Source of the DNA: Chromera velia
Taxonomy: Eukaryota; Sar; Chromeraceae
DNA length: 12,500 bases
NCBI GenBank assembly: GCA_018398765.1
Contig: JAHBMJ010001433.1
Span: forward strand, 3,659-16,158
Direction: 5' to 3'
Shown here: positions 1 to 6,872 of the stretch, in pieces
How the letters are laid out: every line of letters begins with the position of its first letter
Numbering within the stretch: the stretch's first letter is position 1
Notes under the pieces: generated by a model
What the model was told of the DNA's origin: nothing
The model's database searches: none
What the model saw: the letters and a program-made list of their open reading frames with translations, nothing else
Made by a program: the position numbers and the translations under genes

Positions 1-124
1 CCCCCCCCTAATACATAAAGCGGTATCGGCGCGGTGGCCGGGATCAGCCCGGATACCAGTCGTGTTTCCGGGTGTGTAATAAAAAGTCCAACCACCATAT
101 TAATGCCTCTTAACGGTGGAACAC
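1..124. other. left flank, non-coding
   Basis: This short stretch lies outside the LTR elements. It opens with eight C residues, which may be an assembly edge. Around 22-60 it holds GC-rich inverted segments (CCGGG paired with CCCGG five bases later, and GGTAT with ATACC outside them), so a hairpin with an unequal internal loop is possible. It resembles the right flank in style (GGTGGCC and GGTATC motifs), which weakly suggests it is host DNA. No gene is visible. Confidence 0.4.
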
Positions 125-508
125 TGGGAACTTTGGTCCTGTCTAGTAGAGTAAAGCTAGAAGATCGAGCTATCGCGATATGAAGACATCTATGCGACAC
201 GAACACAGATCTCTTGAGAGTCCTTCTCTACACGTAGTCACTCACTCCCTACGAAGTCAGAAACATCATGGACCTACCACACAGTATCTAGATAGTACTG
301 TTCGGCCCTTTCCATCTGCCTGTCTGTCTCTCTCCAACCAGATTTGATCAGCGATACATACAAAGCAATTTAATCCCAATGCATGTATTGCGTGCTGCGC
401 GTGTCAGCTTGTGTACGCCTCAATCTGTGTCTGATACAAGGCTGCGCAATTGCGTGAGGCGGCAGGACACTGAGATATCGGACCTATCAGGACCGAACTT
501 CTCACACA
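125..508 (-). repeat. 3' LTR of element 2 (complete)
   Basis: On the minus strand this starts TGTGTGAGAAGTTCGG and ends TTCCCA, giving the usual TG...CA termini and about 384 bp, close to the 392 bp LTR of element 1. The first 60 or so bases align with the start of the element 1 LTR: shared GAAGTTCGG, then CCGAT, then TCCTGCCGCC against TCCCGCCGCC. Positions 125-331 are repeated at 1517-1723. The exact ends are judged from the TG/CA rule and the adjacent PPT and could be off by a few bases. Confidence 0.65.
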
Positions 509-519
509 CCCCCTGTCCC
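509..519 (-). promoter_or_regulatory. polypurine tract of element 2
   Basis: The minus strand reads GGGACAGGGGG immediately before the LTR start. Element 1 has GGGATAGGGGGAA in the same place. A PPT is the RNase H-resistant primer for plus-strand DNA synthesis and always abuts the 3' LTR, which fixes the orientation of this relic. Confidence 0.6.
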
Positions 520-1486
520 GACGATTCATCACTGACCTCCCTCTCTTCTTGTGTTTTTATCCTCCTTCTAGGGTGTACCTTGCAACTTCGTCCTCATCCC
601 CTCACTCATGAACTCCTCAATCACTCTACCCTGCCAGAACTATCTTCTTCTTCTCCTCTACTTTTTTTCTTATTTTCTTTTTCTTCCCTACATTTGTCTC
701 TCTTGTCTCTCTGTTTGATTTTGCCGTCTCAAGTCAGTATCAGTGTGTGTAAGAGCAGAGCCCGTTTCTTTCTGGACACCCCCTTTCCCAGCCGACAGTC
801 ACTGCAATGGAGACTATAAGCCTCACCCCTTGTTTCTTCAGTCTTCAAACATTCGCTCTGACATCTGGCGAGCGCCAGTAATCTGGAGATCCATTGTGTC
901 ATGCCTTCCTGCCTTTCGTTCACTTCTGTCGGCAGTGGCAAGACCTGTTCCCCTTTCGTTCACTTCCGTCGGTGGCTACAGGCGACTAGCTGTGTTCACT
1001 CCTCTCCAGCCATACTGAATCTGCCCATCTCACCCCGTCTCAACCAGGCTGCCTCACAAACATCTGTCTTCTCTTACTGCTCGTCTTGCTCAGACTGTGG
1101 CTGCTTCTTCTAGGTGGGCTCTGACTGTGCAGGCTGTCTTCTGCTGCTCCTCTGCTGTTGACTTCACCGCTTCTTCCGTCTCTGCCTTCATCTGCATGCA
1201 TGTGGATCTTCTCACACGACTGCCTGTCTCATCTTTCTTTTCTTTCGTTTTCTTTCTCTTACTCTCTTTCTTCTTCTACTTCTTCTTCCTTCTTTCCTTC
1301 TTTTTCTTTCCTCTCATTAGATTCTGTGATGGTGACAGTCGTAGGGGTCGTTGAAGATCTCCGTCATGTGCTTCTTCCGGTGCGTGAAGTCTCTCTCTCC
1401 TTCTCTCATGCACACATCTTGCCAGACTTGCTCTTTTCTCTCCCTGCTCAGCTGGCTCGAGCAATCAGTCTAACAACTGAAGGCAA
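520..1486. other. non-coding interior of element 2, pyrimidine-rich on +
   Basis: About 970 bp rich in CTT, TCT and CTG motifs on the plus strand. The open frames here (379-819, 743-1018, 1158-1538 and others) are Ser/Leu/Phe-rich translations of pyrimidine tracts with no domain signature, so I do not call genes. The stretch resembles in composition the non-coding 3' region of element 1, as expected for an internal-deletion derivative that kept only non-coding ends. Confidence 0.5.
912..972. repeat. 21-bp direct repeat, two copies 40 bp apart
   Basis: CCTTTCGTTCACTTC is followed by TGTCGG at 912-932 and by CGTCGG at 952-972, so the copies differ by one C/T transition. It lies in the interior of element 2. 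No function is apparent. Confidence 0.7.
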
Positions 1487-1515
1487 ACGGTCCAAACCTG
1501 ACGTAGCAAGCACCA
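1487..1515 (-). promoter_or_regulatory. primer-binding site region of element 2, tRNA 3'-end-like
   Basis: On the minus strand TGGTGCTTGC begins one base inside the 5' LTR. A PBS is complementary to a tRNA 3' end, so it begins TGG, the complement of CCA. The plus strand ends AAGCACCA and further upstream has GGTCCAAACC, close to a tRNA T-loop (B box, GGTTCRANNCC). The 29 bp align well with 10356-10383 of element 1. The tRNA identity is unknown to me. Confidence 0.5.
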
Positions 1516-1516
1516 C

Positions 1517-1723
1517 TGGGAACTTTGGTCCTGTCTAGTAGAGTGAAGCTAGAAGATCGAGCTACCACGATATAAAGACATCTACGCAACACGAACACAG
1601 ATCTCTCGAAAGTCCTTCTCTACATGTAGTCACTCACTCCCTACGAAGTCAGAAACATCATGGACCTACCACATAGTATCTAGATAGTACTTTTCGGCCC
1701 TTTCCACCTGCCTGTCTGTCTCT
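1517..1723 (-). repeat. 5' LTR of element 2 (truncated)
   Basis: Matches 125-331 base for base without indels. I count about 12 differences in 210 bases including the few flanking positions, 11 of them transitions. The equivalent of 332-508 is absent. After 1723 come 22 bases of unplaced sequence and then the LTR of element 1. The truncation could reflect insertion of element 1 with loss of the other half, recombination between related LTRs, or misassembly. Confidence 0.65.
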
Positions 1724-1952
1724 AGCGTCCCCTCTCACCCGAAGATCGAAGTTTGAGTCCCGTCCAGTCTAGTTTAGTCTACTGGCTCCCTTCCATCCCG
1801 TACAGTCTAATACAATATATTACTGCTAGGTGAGACAATAAGTTCAGTCAGTCAGTATATCAGTCCGGTACCTACAGGAAGGTAAATCTGACAGTCCATC
1901 ATTCCCACTCCTGGTACTTCTGAATGTTTCTTTCCGACCCAAGTCTTTTTTA

Positions 1953-1958
1953 TTTATT
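1953..1958 (-). promoter_or_regulatory. possible polyadenylation signal in the LTR
   Basis: AATAAA on the minus strand, kept in both LTRs (also 10593-10598). It lies in an A-rich stretch mid-LTR, a suitable place for a retroelement 3'-end signal. This is motif evidence only. Confidence 0.35.
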
Positions 1959-1993
1959 TTTCTGTATACATGTGAAGAATTACTTTTTGAGCT

Positions 1994-2007
1994 CAATAAT
2001 ATTATTG
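1994..2007. promoter_or_regulatory. 14-bp palindrome CAATAATATTATTG in the LTR
   Basis: Perfect palindrome, unchanged in the other LTR at 10634-10647, in a segment with no differences between copies. It could be a TATA-like promoter element or a protein-binding site. In element orientation it lies about 40 bases upstream of the AATAAA motif. Confidence 0.3.
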
Positions 2008-2137
2008 CACGTTTTGCATTTTGCTCTCAGTCGCTCGCATTCGTGCACGGTCACGCACTTCCTGACTGGGTCTGACTTTACTGCACACGGCGGCGGGATA
2101 TTTCAAGATCGGCGCCGCAAGGGCCGAACTTCGGACA

Positions 2138-2145
2138 TTCCCCCT
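2138..2145 (-). promoter_or_regulatory. polypurine tract of element 1
   Basis: The minus strand reads AGGGGGAA directly followed by the LTR start TGTCC. Position, length and composition fit a PPT. An identical ten-base copy including the flanking TG lies at 4075-4084. Confidence 0.75.
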
Positions 2146-2322
2146 ATCCCATCGACTCGCGTTAAATTTCTTTTTTTTCTTCCAGACTGTCTCTCAATCG
2201 ATCGATCAGGATTTTACTTCTATCAGTCAGTGGTTCGGTCGGTTAGTCAGTCAGTCGGTTATTCCACTTGCTTACTTACCGGTCAGTCAATCCTTCAGTT
2301 AGTCAATTCTTTAGTCAGTCAA

Positions 2323-2360
2323 TCAGTCAGTCAGTCAGTCAGTCAGTCAGTCAGTCAGTC
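2323..2360. repeat. CAGT tetranucleotide microsatellite
   Basis: About nine and a half uninterrupted TCAG units. Degenerate CAGT copies extend over roughly 2224-2490, and short CAGT runs also occur inside the LTR near 1843-1862. Confidence 0.9.
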
Positions 2361-2632
2361 CTTCAATCCTTCACTCTGTCAGTCGTTTTTGGTCCTGCAC
2401 TCACTTCATTCCTTCACTCTGTCAGTCCTTCAATTAGTTTTCTTCCTTCTATTCTTTCCTTCATATGGTCAGTCAGTTAGTCGTTCAGTCAGTTGATCCT
2501 CCTTTTTTCTTTTTTATCTCTTCAAGCTTCCTTTCAAGACTTCCACTTTCCGAATGGGCCCCCTCTTCCAGTTTCGTTCTATCCATTTGCCTGATTTTCT
2601 CTTGGCATATATTTCGTTCTCTTCTCTTTTTC

Positions 2633-2636
<4 letters not shown>

Positions 2637-2678
<42 letters not shown>
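2637..2678. repeat. TC dinucleotide microsatellite
   Basis: About 21 uninterrupted TC units (GA on the element strand). Confidence 0.9.
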
Positions 2679-2681
<3 letters not shown>

Positions 2682-2696
2682 TTCCTTCTTTTTTTC

Positions 2697-2722
2697 TTTC
2701 TGTCTGTCTTTCTTTCTTTTTG

Positions 2723-2762
<40 letters not shown>

Positions 2763-2785
2763 TTTTCCTTTCTTTCTTTCTTTTC
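2697..2785. repeat. CTTT microsatellite, interrupted
   Basis: Runs of TTTC with a clean core near 2724-2763, interrupted by TGTC and T runs at the sides. On the element strand this is GAAA. Confidence 0.85.
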
Positions 2786-4074
2786 TCACTTCTGTCTCTC
2801 TGTCGCCTGCGAGAGCACCGAGTAGCTGCCAGCGTTCTCGTTCCCCCTTGCTCAAGTAGGTAACTTCCACACCTTCGTTTTTCTCTTTTTTTTCTTCTTC
2901 CAGCTCTGTTTTCTTTCTTTTTTCTTTTTCAGTCTCTTTTGACTTCTTTTTTTTTTTGTTTGTTCAGAGATTCAGTTCTCCCCATCGTTTCCCATGTCCG
3001 TGATTCAGAACTCATCGGGTTACGGAGCTTGACTGTGGCTTTGCAGTGACTGTTCAACCTGCCCCTGTCAGGTTGGCGTTGCCATCACTCCCCCTCCGGG
3101 TCCTGCTCACATTCACTTCTTCTCGGGGTTGCTGTCTCTCCATGTCAACTTTGTGTGCAAGATTGCCTACCTGTGTGCATCTGGTTGTGCTTGTTTTTCC
3201 TTTTTATCTCTTTCCCCTCTTTCATTCTTTTTGCATTTGCTTTCTGGCTCTTTTCTTTCCCCGTGTGATTGCCTTGCTTATCCTGTCTATGAGTGTGTAT
3301 TTTCGCCTTCGGATTTCGCTCTTTCCTTTTTTTTTTCTTCCATTTCTTCCTTTTTGCTCATTTGTGTCTTCTTTTCATTTTTTTTGTTGTTTTCTTCCTT
3401 CATCTTTTTCTTTTCATCCCTCTTCTTGTTCTATTATTTTTTTTTTCTTTTTTTCTCTTCGTTTTCTCTTCCGCCTCTTGCTTTTTTTTTTTTATTTTAC
3501 ATCTGCAGATGTTCGAGGCACTTCCTCTTATTGATTGACTAATCTGACTTTCCTTCTTTCGTTGCCTTATCCCTTCCTTCCCTTGTCTTTCGGAGCTGCC
3601 TGTCGCTCTTCTCAAATTCATTCCCTATCCTGTTTCCCTTGTCTCTCGCTTCCCTATCTCCCGATCCCCCAGTTTGTAGAGCAGAAACATTTATTCAGGC
3701 GTGTCGTTCAGCAACAAACAAGAAGGGGATCAAGTAACTTCCATTTGACTCTGAGCATGGATACCATTTGATTTATCAATCTTTTCCATTCATGCGCAGA
3801 CTGAGATGGGATAGAGATTGAGAGAGATAAGAAAATGGACGAAAAAAGGGTTCAGAGGAAGAAGAGAGATGGATTTTGAGTGAGACGCAGTTGCACGTTC
3901 AGGTGGAGTCGAGATGCACGCCATTACTTCCGTGCATGTTGGAGGAGAGAGGTACAGAGGAGAGTTAGGGCAGTGATCCAGTGTTCAGCAGGAGCTGCAT
4001 GTTGCCTCCATTTGTTCAGATTCCTTTCTCAATGCGCAGTATCCCTCATTCCCATTCTTTTCTCCCTTCTTTCC

Positions 4075-4084
4075 CATTCCCCCT
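4075..4084 (-). promoter_or_regulatory. second PPT-like sequence, just after pol
   Basis: Plus-strand CATTCCCCCT is identical to 2136-2145 at the genuine PPT/LTR border. It begins two bases after the pol stop codon and continues on the minus strand into a purine-rich run to about 4043. It may be the ancestral PPT position, with the long non-coding block added later, or a central PPT. Confidence 0.45.
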
Positions 4085-4086
4085 CC

Positions 4087-4707
4087 TTACCACCAAATCG
4101 GTTTGGTCAGCCAGTCGGCTCGGTTCAACTCACGAGGTATCCACATGACATCCCTCAGCATATCCACCCCCATCCTTCTCATCCCCTGGATCATATAGTC
4201 GAGCTCTTTCTGCAGCTCTGGCTTGGCTGTGCACTTACCGGACCGCAGGCTGTTATAGATACCTTTCGAGTCCAGATAGAAACGGACCCTTAGGAATTTG
4301 CCCGTCAATTCGTCTATGAAGTAGCATGGTCGCCACGCTTCCCTCACTGTCTGTTTGAGAGCTTCCATCTCTGCTGAGTACGGGTGGTCATGGAGTTTTG
4401 TTGACCTTGTTGTCTTGAACAGCACTGGGTTCCATTCGTCCCCCTTCTCATGGCTCCACGTTTTGTCCCCCCAAAACCTTACAGTCCCCTTCCTGACCTC
4501 TTTCATCTTCGGCTTCCTAGAGGCATCCGAATAGAAATGGACTGCTCTGCCTTCTGGGAGGAGAGGGCGGATTTCGATTCTCTCCTTCTCCTGCTGCATT
4601 CTAAAGATGATGAGGCCTACGTTTCGCAGGTGTCTGCGTGTGGGGTTGCGGGTGAATTGCTGCAATTCATCATAGAAAACTCTGCGCTTCCAAAAGAACG
4701 ATGCAGC
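4087..4707 (-). CDS. pol: Copia RNase H domain (C-terminal pol)
   Basis: This domain degrades the RNA strand of the RNA-DNA hybrid during reverse transcription. Counting from the open segment beginning at 4665, the four acidic active-site residues are visible: Asp47 in YSDAS, Glu101 in AEMEAL, Asp132 in LDSKG and Asp184 in NRADWLTK. The ending IPRELNRADWLTKP is typical of Copia RNase H, where the final Asp is followed by a short tail, here KPIWW and a TAA stop. The domain is in the same frame as the reverse transcriptase, separated from it by a TGA at 4708-4710 after GILG. A Trp at that point would suit the motif, so TGG to TGA is plausible. There is no independent start: it is a piece of a polyprotein. 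Length and motifs look complete. Confidence 0.9.
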   Translation of the reverse strand, partial: AASFFWKRRVFYDELQQFTRNPTRRHLRNVGLIIFRMQQEKERIEIRPLLPEGRAVHFYSDASRKPKMKEVRKGTVRFWGDKTWSHEKGDEWNPVLFKTTRSTKLHDHPYSAEMEALKQTVREAWRPCYFIDELTGKFLRVRFYLDSKGIYNSLRSGKCTAKPELQKELDYMIQGMRRMGVDMLRDVMWIPRELNRADWLTKPIWW

Positions 4708-5013
4708 TCACCCTAGAATTCCATATGCTGCCCCATACTCTTCCCTCAGGCTGGTGTCTACTTCTCCCTCTTTCAGCGGTTCCATCATTGTTTCGTCCAC
4801 AGTCATCCTTCTCCCCCCTGCTCTCTGCAGGATCTTCTCTGCTTCTATGTCTTTTAGATATCTCTTCTTGGAGAGATACAGCTTTCCCCCTTCCCTCTCT
4901 ATGTTGATGCCTGCGAATCGGTCGCTTCCTCCTTCCCCCAACTCTCCTATGGGGCCCAGCTTTATGTTTTTCCCCAGTTGGGTGAGGGTGGTCAGCATCT
5001 TCACCCCTGCTCT
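4708..5013 (-). CDS. pol: reverse transcriptase C-terminal part, after the YVDD stop
   Basis: This continues the reverse transcriptase in the same frame directly after the TAG at 5014-5016. Recognisable features are the turn after YVDD, then KLYLSKKRYLKDIEAEKIL, equivalent to the Copia segment in which the primer grip is followed by a 'Q..Y....L..F' motif, and then LREEYGAAYGILG, equivalent to the 'YR...G.L.YL' region. It ends at a TGA (4708-4710). It encodes about 101 residues with no real start codon of its own, so it should be read as part of pol. The core of RT is upstream. Confidence 0.8.
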   Translation of the reverse strand, partial: RAGVKMLTTLTQLGKNIKLGPIGELGEGGSDRFAGINIEREGGKLYLSKKRYLKDIEAEKILQRAGGRRMTVDETMMEPLKEGEVDTSLREEYGAAYGILG

Positions 5014-5841
5014 CTAAATGTCGTCCACGTAATGCACCAGGACTTCTGACGCTGCCCCCTTCTTGCATGGAACTCCATTTTTTATTCTGTCACGACCAGC
5101 CTCCTCTCTCCTTACTAGTACTGCCTCCTCCACCAATGTGTACTCATCGTCTTTTTGCAGCTCGAACTGCAGAGAGAACACAAACAGATTTCCTGCATGC
5201 CTCCCTCCATAGTACGCCTTCTCTAAGCGGTGGATTGCCCCTGAAATGAGCATAGCCGCTTTTTTTCTGAGCCCCAACCACTGGTCGTTGTCATACTTCT
5301 TGGGAAACGGATTCTCTACGGGAAGTTCAGGGAGGCCGGCAGGGATTCGGACACCCAAGACCCCGAGACTGTGTTTGTGTCTGTCTTCGATCTGCTGGAA
5401 TGCTTTGACAACATCGACGGAGTAGATCACTTTCCCTCTTATGATCATGTAGGGGAGACAAGTCAGGAGAGACTGCTGAGCAAGAACCCCCGCATATGTG
5501 TCGTACACCCATGGGTCTGCCCCTCCTTTGATCACCATTCTGTCTTTCTCTTTTTCTTCACCCCCCGGTTTCTTTTTCACTCCTGTATACTCCCCCATGT
5601 TGGTAACAGCCACCACTTTCTGCCTCGTCACTCTCTCACCAAACACCCCGTTCTCCAACAGTCCACAGAATTTATCCAACCTTGACTTCTCAAACCTGCC
5701 TGACTCGATCTCCCCCCGGGTGGCAGGTCTGAGAGATACACCACTTCTGAACATAATGGCATTGTTCTGTAGGGCTCTTCCTGTTTGCTCTCTCTCCTTC
5801 TCTTTCTCCTTTTTCCCCGCCATGCCCCTTATCGTCACCCC
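5014..5841 (-). CDS. pol: Copia reverse transcriptase core
   Basis: RNA-dependent DNA polymerase that copies the element transcript in cytoplasmic particles. In the segment read from 5838, the fingers motif appears near residue 100 (DRMVIKGGAD, equivalent to 'ARLVARG' in Copia). Motif A is SVDVVKAF with catalytic Asp142 (codon 5413-5415). RLEKAYYGGRHAGNL corresponds to the Copia 'KLKKALYGLKQAPR' block. Motif C is YVDDI with the two Asp at 272-273. A TAG follows motif C by one codon, which would remove the C-terminal part. In the same frame a TAA at 5842-5844 separates this from the upstream spacer. The sequence between motif A and the YYGG block is longer than in standard Copia. The basic N-terminal stretch KKEKEKEREQ is low complexity. 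Confidence 0.9.
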   Translation of the reverse strand, partial: GVTIRGMAGKKEKEKEREQTGRALQNNAIMFRSGVSLRPATRGEIESGRFEKSRLDKFCGLLENGVFGERVTRQKVVAVTNMGEYTGVKKKPGGEEKEKDRMVIKGGADPWVYDTYAGVLAQQSLLTCLPYMIIRGKVIYSVDVVKAFQQIEDRHKHSLGVLGVRIPAGLPELPVENPFPKKYDNDQWLGLRKKAAMLISGAIHRLEKAYYGGRHAGNLFVFSLQFELQKDDEYTLVEEAVLVRREEAGRDRIKNGVPCKKGAASEVLVHYVDDI

Positions 5842-6560
5842 TTATGCAATAGAGGGCGCTCTTTTCCCCCCTAACTGCTGCTGTCTGCCCATTACCTGGG
5901 GTGTCTCTCCTCTCTCCCGTTTCTCTCTCTCCCCCGTGTCTGATGCACTCGCACCCCCCGAGGGGCGTCTGCCTGTTTTGTCAGTTTGGAGGGCTCCTGC
6001 CCCATCGCTCTCGACTCTTCCTTCCACTCGACTCACTCCGGAGGGACTTGGGGCTGAAGCTTTTGCCTGCACATATCCTGTGGATTTTGCCGCTTGCGCA
6101 GGCCGTGTGCCTAATGCCTGGCTGGATGTAGACGCACCTGTCTGGCCTCTCTCCTGGTTGCTTCCGTTTCCTCCTCTGTCTCTTTCCTCTCCTCCACGCT
6201 CATCATTCTTTCCCATTGCCTTATGAGACTCTTCTTCATTTGATTTGTCGGCCTCTCTCTCTTTTCTTGATCCTGTTGCTAGGTCTTGCTGATTGGTAAG
6301 AGGCACAGAGAGTCGCAGCACAAGAGAAGAAATCGCTTGTTTCGAGAGACTGATAGACTCTTCATTTCTTCCTGAGGACATAGCATTTTCTCCTTTTCAT
6401 TCTCCGCCTGTTGCCTGCTTTGCCTCCTTTTCCTTCTCTTGTTTATGACTCACTGACTCACTTCGTTCACGGGGAGGTGACAACATCTGTCTTTGCAGAC
6501 TGACCGATTCAGAGCTTCTTTCTACTCTAACACTTTCTGACCGGCTGATGATCGGATCGC
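5842..6560 (-). pseudogene. pol: low-complexity spacer between integrase and RT
   Basis: This lies in the same frame as the reverse transcriptase. It encodes a hydrophilic, Ser/Glu/Arg/Gly-rich stretch (SESVRVERSSESVSLQRQ, then KEREADKSNEEESHK, then GGEERDRGGNGSN) with no known fold. It is broken by a TGA at 6397-6399 and ends at a TAA (5842-5844). The integrase-side frame gives way to this frame somewhere between about 6590 and 6522, a net -1 change (one base lost or two gained). Copia polyproteins often have a variable linker here, but this one, with its upstream acidic part, is unusually long. It is probably a disordered tether, or partly an expansion of GA-rich DNA. Confidence 0.6.
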
Positions 6561-6872
6561 TACAGCAGCCCTCTGCTGAGGAAGTGGACTCGGTGGTGGT
6601 GTGGGTCCTTGCGCCTGCCCGCCTTGTGCTGCTGCTGCCATTTGCGGCTGCACCCCTGGTGTTGCCATGGCCGCAGGTGGCTGTTGCATACACGTACTCC
6701 CCCTCTTCGCATTTGCTGCCTGTAACAGGAGCAGAAAGTCGTCATCGCTCAAGTTACTGGAGTCTTCGTCTTCCCCCTTCTCCATTCCTCTCTTCTCTTC
6801 TTTCAACTGCTCAGCATTCTCTTCTCCCTCTCTTTCTTGTGCTTCTGGGCTCACCCACACTCCTTCTTCTGC
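6522..6872 (-). pseudogene. pol: acidic and Pro/Ala/Gln-rich tail after integrase
   Basis: This continues in frame directly after a TAG at 6873-6875. It encodes about 116 residues: an acidic first half (SPEAQEREGEENAEQLKEEK, then GEDEDSSNLSDDDF) and a Pro/Ala/Gln-rich second half (PPAAMATPGVQPQMAAAAQG, then TPPPSPLPQQR). Composition indicates disorder. It belongs to the integrase C-terminal tail or the IN-RT linker. The frame ends in a TAG at 6522-6524, by which point the other frame has taken over. Confidence 0.55.

Larger units (their letters stand above)
125..1723 (-). mobile_element. element 2: small non-autonomous LTR retroelement relic
   Basis: Direct repeats at 125-331 and 1517-1723 are co-linear without gaps at about 94% identity. 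The left copy continues to 508, where it ends next to a G-rich purine tract (minus strand), as a 3' LTR does. Just inside the right copy is a PBS starting TGGTGCTT on the minus strand. The orientation is therefore minus, like element 1. The roughly 1 kb interior has no gag or pol similarity that I can see. The 5' LTR is incomplete, ending at 1723, where its 3' partner continues for another 177 bp. The LTR start, PPT and PBS align by eye with those of element 1, so this is inferred to be a diverged relative that depended on proteins made elsewhere. Confidence 0.65.
1746..2137 (-). repeat. 3' LTR of element 1
   Basis: On the minus strand it starts TGTCCGAAGTT next to the PPT and ends AACTTCGA, a partial inverted match to the start. 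It is co-linear with 10386-10777 (constant offset 8640, no indels) with about 20 differences, all transitions. Similarity fades left of 1746 and stops sharply right of 2137, which defines the ends. The 3' end does not show a clean CA, so that edge is accurate only to a few bases. Confidence 0.85.
2146..4074 (-). other. purine-rich non-coding region between pol and 3' LTR
   Basis: About 1.9 kb that is overwhelmingly pyrimidine on the plus strand, so purine (GA-rich) in the element transcript. It contains a CAGT array, CT and CTTT microsatellites, and long T runs around 3320-3500. Open frames through it (for example 1924-2496, 2465-2863, 3046-3534) are Ser/Phe/Leu repeats of the same tracts and not credible genes. 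Copia elements normally have only a short gap between RNase H and PPT, so this length is unusual. I see no transduced host gene. Confidence 0.7.

Noticed and set aside
1724-1735. AGCGTCCCCTCT shared with 10250-10261 as a possible longer LTR
   Set aside because: Twelve-base matches are expected by chance in a window this size, and neighbouring bases do not align.
2200-2500. CAGT repeats as a CRISPR-like or iteron array
   Set aside because: There are no constant spacers, the unit is 4 bp with gradual decay, and the context is a eukaryotic retroelement.
1924-2863. Open frames on + (1924-2496, 2268-2480, 2465-2863) rich in Ser, Gln, Val, Phe, Leu
   Set aside because: They are translations of CAGT, CT and CTTT repeats, overlap each other in several frames, and lie in LTR and 3' non-coding sequence.
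3046-3542. Phe/Leu/Ser-rich frames on + that look like membrane proteins
   Set aside because: The hydrophobicity is a by-product of T- and C-rich DNA. Three frames are open at once and none has a recognisable fold.
2138-4086. A 2.3-kb LTR ending after pol
   Set aside because: The paired LTR similarity stops at 2137, exactly at a TG next to a PPT, so the shorter 392-bp LTR fits better.
5498-6226. 242-codon open frame on +
   Set aside because: It is antisense to the RT and spacer coding sequence, where Ser/Pro-rich shadow frames are expected.
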